Origin: Clostridia bacterium
GTDB lineage: Bacteria > Bacillota > Clostridia > Christensenellales > Aristaeellaceae
Assembly: GCA_016296675.1 (NCBI GenBank)
Contig: JAEDIV010000027.1
Span: forward strand, 1 to 20,416
Length of the DNA: 20,416 nucleotides
Reading direction: 5' to 3'
Shown here: positions 15,336 to 20,416 of the stretch, piece after piece
Numbering within the stretch: the stretch's first letter is position 1
Layout of the letters: every line of letters begins with the position of its first letter
Notes under the pieces: model-generated
The model's input: only the letters and a program-made list of their open reading frames with translations
What the model was told of the DNA's origin: nothing
Databases searched by the model: none
Position numbers and translations under genes: made by a program

Positions 15336-17320
15336 TGGCAATCAAAGTACTGGACGCAAACACGATCAGCAAAATCTCCGCCGGAGAAGTGGTCGAACGT
15401 CCGAGCTCCGTTGTCAAGGAGCTTATGGAAAACTCCATAGACGCCGGTGCGCGCACTGTCACCGTTGAAATCAAAGACGGCGGCATAACGTATCTTCGCG
15501 TAACCGACAATGGATGCGGCATTGCGTTTCGGGAAGCGCGCATGGCGTTTCAGAACCACGCCACCAGCAAGCTTCAGGATGCTGACGGCCTTTGGGATAT
15601 AAGGACGCTGGGCTTCAGAGGTGAGGCGCTTCCGTCCATTGCCGCTGTTTCACGCGTCACCATGACCACCCGCACAAAGGACGCGGATTTTGGCGCCAAA
15701 GTAGAAATGGAAGGCGGGGAATGCAAGGGCGTTTCAGAGGCTGGCTGTCCGGAAGGCACGACGATCGTGATGAAGGATCTGTTTTTCAACCTCCCCGTGC
15801 GACAGAAATTCCTGAAAAAGCCCGCCTACGAACAGGGACTCGTAACCGATGTCGTTTCGAAAATGGCGCTTGGCAATCCTTCCGTTGCGATCCGGTTTAT
15901 TTCAAACGGAAAGACCGTGTTTTCTTCCCTCGGAAACGGCGACGTACGCGCAGCAGCCCTGGCCGTTTACGGACGCGAATACGCACAAGCGCTTCGGGAA
16001 GTGGACGCATTTGAAGGCGCGTTTGCCTTAAAAGGATTAATCGGTATCGGCGATCAGGCAAAGCCGACGCGCTCACAGCAAAGCTTTTTCATAAACGGCC
16101 GCCTGATCAGATGTCCCATTCTGTCCATGGCTCTGGAAGACGCCTGCAAAGGCCGGGTAACGATCGGCATGCATCCCATGTGCATTCTTTCTGTCACTGT
16201 ACCGCCTGCGGCAGTAGATATAAACGTACATCCGAGCAAGCTCGAAGTGCGCTTCCGCGACGAAGCTGCCTTCCGTCTGACCGCTCAATCGCTCCTTTCC
16301 AAAGCTTTCATAAACGAAACCATGATCGGCGCTTTCACTGTACCCAAGGAAACAGAAAAGAAAGAGACGATCATCAAAAGCGTAATTCTTCCTCCGAAGG
16401 ATGAGGAAGGGGAGGCTTTGAAAAAGGATCTTCCTTTCAAAGAAGCTCCTTCGGTAAAAGAGAGCGAAAAGATTCCTTCCGCCTCTTCTAAACCTGTATT
16501 TGCACCTAAAAACATGCAGACGGATTACGAGGGGATCTTCAAAAAAAGTGAAAATAAATCAAGTGAGGTCCGCGAAACGTCTTTTGTTCGTCCTACGCCC
16601 GTCCACGCGCCCGTTTCCGTTCCTCCGCTCGATTTTTCTAAAAAAATCTCCGTTCCCGAAAAGCCTTCCAATGACCGCACCATCGCGCCGATCGATGTAA
16701 AGAACGCTGAGCAGACCATGCTTGAAAGCGAGCATCTCAAAAAGCAGGAGGATTCTTTTCGCCTGATCGGAACGCTTTTCAAAACCTATATTCTGTTGGA
16801 GTCCGACGGCGCGCTGATCATGATCGATCAGCATGCGGCGCATGAGCGGCTGAATTTTGAAAACCTCAAAAAACGTCTGGATGAAGGAACGGGTGCCCAG
16901 CAATTGCTGGTTCCGTATATCGTGCATCTGTCCCGTCGCGAGGCGCAGCTGGTAATGGATTCCGCCGAGCTTCTGGAGGAAGCCGGCTATCAGGTTGAGC
17001 TCTTCGGCGACACCGATATCCAGGTCCGCGCCGTTCCTTTCGTTCTGGGGCAGGCGGATATGAACATCATGTTTACCGAGATCATTGAATCTTTGGATAC
17101 GCTCAAAAACGCCGAAAAGGAGAAGCGCATGCATACGATCATGCAGGCCTCCTGCAAGCATGCCGTAAAAGCCGGCGATGTGCTCAATGATCTTGAGATC
17201 AGATCCCTCCTGGACGCCATGCGCGCATCCGGCGCTCCGCCCACGTGTCCCCACGGAAGACCGGTACTCCGAATTCTTACCAAGAACGAAATTGAAAAAA
17301 TGTTTAAGCGAATTCAGTAG
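15335..17320 (+). CDS. mutL: DNA mismatch repair endonuclease MutL
   Basis: GHKL ATPase and latent nicking endonuclease of mismatch repair, the partner of MutS. The N-terminal domain (about 1-330) has ELMENSIDAGA, DNGCGI and TLGFRGEALPSIA. A long Lys/Ser/Pro-rich linker (about 335-475) follows. The C-terminal domain has the endonuclease motif DQHAAHERLNFE, starting at Asp498 with Glu504 and Glu509, then ACKHAVKAG and CPHGRP (Cys638). QQLLVP at 522-527 fits the beta-clamp motif known from B. subtilis MutL (QEMIVP). The motif set fits organisms that lack MutH and Dam. It has 661 residues. The start overlaps the mutS stop as TGATG. Confidence 0.97.
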   Translation: MAIKVLDANTISKISAGEVVERPSSVVKELMENSIDAGARTVTVEIKDGGITYLRVTDNGCGIAFREARMAFQNHATSKLQDADGLWDIRTLGFRGEALPSIAAVSRVTMTTRTKDADFGAKVEMEGGECKGVSEAGCPEGTTIVMKDLFFNLPVRQKFLKKPAYEQGLVTDVVSKMALGNPSVAIRFISNGKTVFSSLGNGDVRAAALAVYGREYAQALREVDAFEGAFALKGLIGIGDQAKPTRSQQSFFINGRLIRCPILSMALEDACKGRVTIGMHPMCILSVTVPPAAVDINVHPSKLEVRFRDEAAFRLTAQSLLSKAFINETMIGAFTVPKETEKKETIIKSVILPPKDEEGEALKKDLPFKEAPSVKESEKIPSASSKPVFAPKNMQTDYEGIFKKSENKSSEVRETSFVRPTPVHAPVSVPPLDFSKKISVPEKPSNDRTIAPIDVKNAEQTMLESEHLKKQEDSFRLIGTLFKTYILLESDGALIMIDQHAAHERLNFENLKKRLDEGTGAQQLLVPYIVHLSRREAQLVMDSAELLEEAGYQVELFGDTDIQVRAVPFVLGQADMNIMFTEIIESLDTLKNAEKEKRMHTIMQASCKHAVKAGDVLNDLEIRSLLDAMRASGAPPTCPHGRPVLRILTKNEIEKMFKRIQ

Positions 17321-17328
17321 GAAAGCAT

Positions 17329-18264
17329 ATGAGCAATATTCTTTTCGGTATCTGCGGCCCGACGGCGTCCGGAAAAACCGGACTGGCCATCGAGGTTGCA
17401 AAGCTCATCGGCGGAGAAATCGTCTCCGCCGATTCCATGCAGATCTATAAAGGCATGGACATTTTATCCGCCAAGCCATCGACAGACGAAATGCAGGGGA
17501 TCCCGCACCACATGATCGGCGTTATTTCCAATGACGCATATTTCAGCGCCTCGCATTACAGGGAAATGGCCCAAAGCGCAATCGAAGATATCAAATCTCG
17601 CGGAAAAACGCCCATTCTCTGTGGCGGCACCGGTCTTTATATTGACGCAGTCACGCGCGGCATGCGCTTTTCCGAAAAATCTGACGAAAACTTAAGAAAC
17701 GAGCTGAAAGCCATTTCAGAAAAGCCGGACGGGGAATTGATCCTCCACGATATGCTTAAGAAAATGGATCCGGAAGCCGCCGATAAATACCCGCCGGGCG
17801 ACGTCAGGCGCGTCATCCGTTCGATCGAAATCAACACCTTGACCGGCATGACGAGAAAAGAGCAGGAATACAGGGACTCCCTGATCAAGGATACCTACGA
17901 CGCTCGTCTGTTTGCCCTTGACTGGCCGAGGGATCAGTTGTACGACAGGATCAACCGCCGCGTTGACATGATGGTAAAAAGCGGTCTGATCAATGAAGTT
18001 TCTTTTCTCATGAAGGAAATCGAAAAAGGGGAGACCACGTCCCATCAAGCCATCGGCTATAAGGAAATCGCGGAAGCCGTCAGGGGTGAAATCGCCATGA
18101 GCGACGCGATTTCGCATCTCAAGACCGCAACGCGCAACTACGCCAAGCGCCAGATCACATGGTTTAAAAGAGATCCGCGCGTTACATGGCTTCCTGTCGG
18201 AAGCGAAACAATCGAATCCTACGCTAAAAAAATTGCAGATATGATTACGCACACGGAGGCATAG
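17329..18264 (+). CDS. miaA: tRNA dimethylallyltransferase MiaA
   Basis: Transfers a dimethylallyl group from DMAPP to N6 of A37 in tRNAs reading UNN codons, the first step before MiaB. It has 311 residues, the usual size. The P-loop is GPTASGKT at residues 10-17. Next come SADSMQIYKGMDILSAKPS, GIPHHMIGV and GGTGLYIDAV, all diagnostic for the family. Near the C terminus HQAIGYKEI and ATRNYAKRQITWFKRDP form the tRNA-binding and active-site segments. It starts eight bases after mutL and ends two bases before the next gene. In many Bacillota hfq follows miaA; here it does not. Confidence 0.97.
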   Translation: MSNILFGICGPTASGKTGLAIEVAKLIGGEIVSADSMQIYKGMDILSAKPSTDEMQGIPHHMIGVISNDAYFSASHYREMAQSAIEDIKSRGKTPILCGGTGLYIDAVTRGMRFSEKSDENLRNELKAISEKPDGELILHDMLKKMDPEAADKYPPGDVRRVIRSIEINTLTGMTRKEQEYRDSLIKDTYDARLFALDWPRDQLYDRINRRVDMMVKSGLINEVSFLMKEIEKGETTSHQAIGYKEIAEAVRGEIAMSDAISHLKTATRNYAKRQITWFKRDPRVTWLPVGSETIESYAKKIADMITHTEA

Positions 18265-18266
18265 AA

Positions 18267-19487
18267 ATGAACAACTACCTTGACATCATCAACCGCGCTG
18301 AGCTGGACTGCGCCGAAGCCTTCAGCCGCCTTGACGAGATCGAGCGCGTGAACACAAAAAAGGTGCTGGATTCGTTCAAAAAGCATCGCGTATCCGCGCG
18401 CCATTTTGCGCCTACCACAGGCTACGGCTATGACGATATCGGTCGCGATACGCTGGGCGAGATTTTCGCAGAGGTACTGGGCGCTGAAACCGCGCTTGTC
18501 CGTCCTCAGATTGCCTCCGGCACCCATGCGCTCGCGCTTTGCCTTTTTGGCATTCTCCGTCCCGGCGACTCGCTTTTATCCGCCGCAGGAAAGCCGTATG
18601 ACACGCTTGAAGAGATCATCGGTCTTACCGGGGAAGCCGGACACGGCTCCTTAAAGGATCTGGGCGTTTCCTATAAGCAGACGGAGCTTAAGGACGGAAG
18701 GCTGGACGAAGATGCGATTTTGGCATCTTTGACCAAGGAGGTCAAGCTCGTTCTTATCCAGCGCTCCCGCGGCTACGACTGGAGACCGTCTTTAAGTGTA
18801 AGCGAAATCAACGATATGATTGACAAGATTCACGCAAAGAATCCGGATACTTTCGTCATGGTCGACAACTGCTACGGCGAATTCACCTCCCAAGAAGAAC
18901 CGCATGCCGATATCATGGCCGGTTCCCTGATCAAGAATCCCGGCGGCGGAATCGCGCCCACCGGCGGCTATATTGCCGGCAAAAAGGAATGCGTCGAACT
19001 GGTCAGCTACCGCTTGACTTCGCCCGGAATCGGCGCTGAAGTCGGAAGCTATGCAGCCAGCTATCAGCCCTTCTATCAGGGACTTTTTCTTGCGCCGCAC
19101 ATTGTTTGCCAGGCGCTCAGAGTATCGACGCTGTTTTCCCGCGTATTTGAGCTTCTTGGCTATCAGGTACACCCGACCTATCAGGACGCAAGAAACGACA
19201 TCATTCAGGCCATTCGCTTTGAATCGGCTGAAAAACTCATCACTTTTGTTCAGAACATTCAGGTCAATTCGCCTGTCGATTCTGAAGCCGTTCCGGAGCC
19301 CTGGGCAATGCCCGGCTATCAGGACGAAGTTATCATGGCAGCCGGTACCTTTGTTTCCGGCGCTTCCATCGAGCTTTCCGCCGATGCGCCCATCCGTCCT
19401 CCGTATATTGCATACCTTCAGGGCGGCCTTACCTATCAGCATGGAAAGATCGCGCTTATGGAAATGCTCAAAGCCTGGAAGGAATAA
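18267..19487 (+). CDS. PLP-dependent Met_gamma_lyase-family protein (YnbB-like, 'aluminium resistance' family)
   Basis: Fold-type I PLP enzyme of the Cys/Met-metabolism superfamily, group PF06838 (YnbB of B. subtilis, often labelled methionine gamma-lyase family or aluminium resistance protein). It has 406 residues. The PLP lysine is most likely Lys223 in GSLIKNPGGG. The preceding MVDNCYGEF supplies the aspartate that contacts the pyridine nitrogen. RPQIASGTHALALCLFGILRPGD near residue 75 is the cofactor phosphate region. The true substrate is not established, so I do not call it a methionine lyase outright. GGAGG stands before the ATG, which follows miaA by two bases. It is the last gene of the operon and is followed by a strong terminator. 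Confidence 0.88.
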   Translation: MNNYLDIINRAELDCAEAFSRLDEIERVNTKKVLDSFKKHRVSARHFAPTTGYGYDDIGRDTLGEIFAEVLGAETALVRPQIASGTHALALCLFGILRPGDSLLSAAGKPYDTLEEIIGLTGEAGHGSLKDLGVSYKQTELKDGRLDEDAILASLTKEVKLVLIQRSRGYDWRPSLSVSEINDMIDKIHAKNPDTFVMVDNCYGEFTSQEEPHADIMAGSLIKNPGGGIAPTGGYIAGKKECVELVSYRLTSPGIGAEVGSYAASYQPFYQGLFLAPHIVCQALRVSTLFSRVFELLGYQVHPTYQDARNDIIQAIRFESAEKLITFVQNIQVNSPVDSEAVPEPWAMPGYQDEVIMAAGTFVSGASIELSADAPIRPPYIAYLQGGLTYQHGKIALMEMLKAWKE

Positions 19488-19509
19488 AATACTGAAAATA
19501 CCGAAAAAA

Positions 19510-19540
19510 ACGTTCGTCTGAAACAGGCGGACGTTTTTTT
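19510..19540 (+). terminator. Intrinsic terminator of the nine-gene operon
   Basis: ACGTTCGTCTG (19510-19520) pairs with CAGGCGGACGT (19524-19534) across a three-base AAA loop. This gives 11 pairs, two of them G-T wobbles, followed by seven T at 19534-19540. A run of A before the stem pairs with the T tract. It lies 22 bases after the stop of the PLP enzyme gene and is the first terminator in the plus direction after 6852. Confidence 0.9.
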
Positions 19541-19592
19541 ACGCGCATAAATAGTATGGATATGGGGGAAAATCATTTTGAGGTGAAGTATT

Positions 19593-20030
19593 ATGATATT
19601 CGGCATAATTGCCGCCATTGTTTCCGGCGCAGCTATGAGCCTTCAGGGTGTTATCAACACGCGCCTTTCGGATAAAATCGGCCTTATGGAATCCAATGCC
19701 TTTGTTCAGGGAACAGCGTTTGCGCTTTCTCTGATCGCCGCTTTGATCTTTGGAAAAGGGAATTTTGCGCTCATCAAAAATGCACAGCCTGTATACTGGC
19801 TTGGAGGCGCTTTGGGGCTTGTCATCACGCTGACTGTGATGGTATCCATCAACAGCTTAAATCCCACAGCAGGCATTTCCATCATCCTGATTTCTCAGCT
19901 CCTTGTCGCTTCATTCATTGACGCATTCGGAATCCTCGAAAGCGAAAAGATGCCGTTTACGCCGCAAAAAGTTTTCGGTGTGCTTCTGATGATCGCAGGC
20001 GTCCTTTTGATCAAGTGGAAAACAGCGTAG
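19593..20030 (+). CDS. YdcZ-family (DUF606) DMT-type small membrane protein
   Basis: Integral membrane protein of 145 residues with about five helices (near 1-19, 38-53, 67-86, 93-113 and 126-142). It resembles the YdcZ/DUF606 group, the half-size relatives of EamA drug/metabolite transporters. The opening GIIAAIVSGAAMSLQGVINTRLS and the segment NPTAGISIILISQL are typical. Such half-size proteins probably dimerise to transport, but the substrate is unknown. The ribosome site GAGGTGAAG lies just before the ATG. It stands alone between the terminator at 19540 and the SOS promoter at 20061. I see no convincing promoter or terminator of its own. Confidence 0.85.
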   Translation: MIFGIIAAIVSGAAMSLQGVINTRLSDKIGLMESNAFVQGTAFALSLIAALIFGKGNFALIKNAQPVYWLGGALGLVITLTVMVSINSLNPTAGISIILISQLLVASFIDAFGILESEKMPFTPQKVFGVLLMIAGVLLIKWKTA

Positions 20031-20060
20031 GGGAGTTTTTAAAAAATTTGCCGAAAACGC

Positions 20061-20089
20061 TTGACATCGAACATATGTTCTGTTATAAT
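20061..20089 (+). promoter_or_regulatory. Consensus sigma-A promoter under LexA control
   Basis: TTGACA (20061-20066), a 17-base spacer and TATAAT (20084-20089) match the consensus perfectly. An A/T-rich block at 20036-20049 (about -60 to -47) could act as an UP element. The LexA operator fills most of the spacer, so bound repressor would block polymerase. Transcription would start near 20096, 32 bases before the ATG at 20128. Confidence 0.9.
20068..20081 (+). promoter_or_regulatory. LexA (DinR) operator, SOS box
   Basis: CGAACATATGTTCT contains the perfect palindrome GAACATATGTTC (20069-20080). It matches the Gram-positive LexA box CGAAC-N4-GTTCG at nine of ten fixed bases. Its place between the -35 and -10 hexamers is the classic one for tight repression until DNA damage. 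Confidence 0.88.
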
Positions 20090-20127
20090 GCAAACAGTTA
20101 AAAAACACACCGGAAGGCGGCGATACG

Positions 20128-20328
20128 ATGGTATACAGAAAAGAAACACCCAGAAGATTCGTAATGAGGAGCGTTCGCGCAATGAATATGAAGCGTTTTC
20201 TCCTTGCGATCATCATCGTTTGCCTGATGATTCTTGTTTTCACAATCAGCATTGAAGCCGGCATTCGTTCAAGCGCGGAGATCGCCGGAAAGGGCATGAT
20301 CCCCGTCGGATTGACGTATGCGGTATAA
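20128..20328 (+). CDS. Small SOS-controlled single-span membrane protein, unrecognised
   Basis: A 66-residue protein with a strongly basic N terminus (residues 1-23 carry eight Lys/Arg), one hydrophobic helix at about residues 24-44 (FLLAIIIVCLMILVFTISIEA) and a short outer tail ending GMIPVGLTYAV. Charge bias predicts N-terminus inside. I do not recognise the family. Its promoter carries a LexA box, so it should be induced by DNA damage. Small SOS membrane proteins elsewhere include the division inhibitors YneA (Gram-positive, with a LysM domain) and SidA, and the toxin TisB. This one has the size and topology for such a role but no LysM domain, so function is open. A second in-frame start at 20182, with AGGAG upstream, would give 48 residues. 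Confidence 0.7.
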   Translation: MVYRKETPRRFVMRSVRAMNMKRFLLAIIIVCLMILVFTISIEAGIRSSAEIAGKGMIPVGLTYAV

Positions 20329-20330
20329 AA

Positions 20331-20344
20331 AGAACATCCGTTCG
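20331..20344 (+). promoter_or_regulatory. Second, weaker LexA-like box
   Basis: AGAACATCCGTTCG keeps GAAC-N4-GTTCG, nine of the ten fixed bases of the Gram-positive LexA site, although the central four bases fit less well than in the first box. It begins three bases after the stop of the small membrane protein gene. It also overlaps hairpin-forming sequence, so the match may come from RNA structure and not from LexA binding. Confidence 0.35.
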
Positions 20345-20359
20345 ATTATGTTCGGACGG
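20338..20359 (+). other. Hairpin after the SOS micro-gene, with an alternative fold
   Basis: CCGTTCGA (20338-20345) pairs with TCGGACGG (20352-20359): eight pairs with one G-T wobble and a six-base loop. A competing stem, GAACAT (20332-20337) with ATGTTC (20348-20353), uses part of the same bases, so the two folds exclude each other. No T run follows, so it is not a standard terminator. Confidence 0.5.
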
Positions 20360-20365
20360 CTCAAG

Positions 20366-20392
20366 CCATCAAAAAAGTTCCTTTTTTGATGG
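20366..20392 (+). repeat. Perfect 12-base-pair inverted repeat
   Basis: CCATCAAAAAAG (20366-20377) and CTTTTTTGATGG (20381-20392) are exact reverse complements around the three-base loop TTC. The stem contains an A6/T6 block and is not followed by a T tract on either strand. It could be an RNA hairpin or a protein-binding site. Nothing recognisable follows to the end of the window. Confidence 0.6.
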
Positions 20393-20416
20393 GAAGGCCG
20401 ATCGCCTGAAATCCTG

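Noticed and set aside
20128..20328. Calling the small gene yneA
   Set aside because: It has the SOS box and membrane helix but no LysM domain, is shorter, and lexA is not its divergent neighbour. Only an analogy is justified.
20361..20414. Possible 3' end of a minus-strand gene entering from the right (17 codons ending in TGA)
   Set aside because: The open stretch is too short to be evidence of coding, and it overlaps the perfect inverted repeat.
1..20416. Mobile elements, CRISPR arrays, tRNA or rRNA genes
   Set aside because: No transposase, integrase, repeat-spacer pattern or recognisable stable RNA was seen. The window is core chromosome.

Overview
The window comes from a spore-forming, Gram-positive bacterium, most likely a member of the Clostridia. 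The evidence is a complete spoIIAA-spoIIAB-sigF sporulation module, Bacillota-type gene order (miaB, a YlbF/YmcA-family gene, mutS, mutL, miaA), a MutL carrying the endonuclease motif, a Gram-positive LexA operator and strong GGAGG-type ribosome binding sites. Base composition looks balanced. I see no rRNA, tRNA, CRISPR array, insertion sequence or phage gene. Coding density is very high, and no stretch over 300 bases lacks a gene.

Left part (1-5524): a class A penicillin-binding protein runs leftward off the window. It is divergent from a short FtsH-like membrane AAA+ zinc protease at 2402-3973. Directly behind the protease lies the spoIIA operon: anti-anti-sigma SpoIIAA, anti-sigma kinase SpoIIAB and the forespore sigma factor SigF. 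The 66-base gap between protease and spoIIAA contains a strong terminator-like hairpin whose 3' arm is also the spoIIAA Shine-Dalgarno sequence.

Middle (5498-6948): a lysA-type decarboxylase gene lies on the minus strand. It overlaps the end of sigF by 27 bases, tail to tail. The only plus-strand terminator I can find after sigF lies beyond the 5' end of lysA, and it overlaps the lysA promoter.

Right-centre (6949-19487): nine tightly packed plus-strand genes, probably one operon. They are a TIGR03960-type radical SAM protein, its TIGR03936/DUF2344 partner, RNase G/E, miaB, a YlbF-family protein with a Cys-rich tail, mutS, mutL, miaA and a PLP-dependent Met_gamma_lyase-family (YnbB-like) gene. 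The operon ends at a clear intrinsic terminator. Its themes are RNA processing, tRNA A37 modification (MiaA and MiaB act in sequence) and mismatch repair.

Right edge (19593-20416): a small YdcZ-type five-helix membrane protein is followed by a consensus promoter (TTGACA, 17 bases, TATAAT) with a near-perfect LexA operator in its spacer. This promoter drives a 66-residue (or 48-residue) single-span membrane protein that I do not recognise. A second LexA-like site and hairpins follow it. This SOS-controlled micro-gene, the FtsH-like gene joined to spoIIA, and the sigF/lysA antisense arrangement are the most interesting items.
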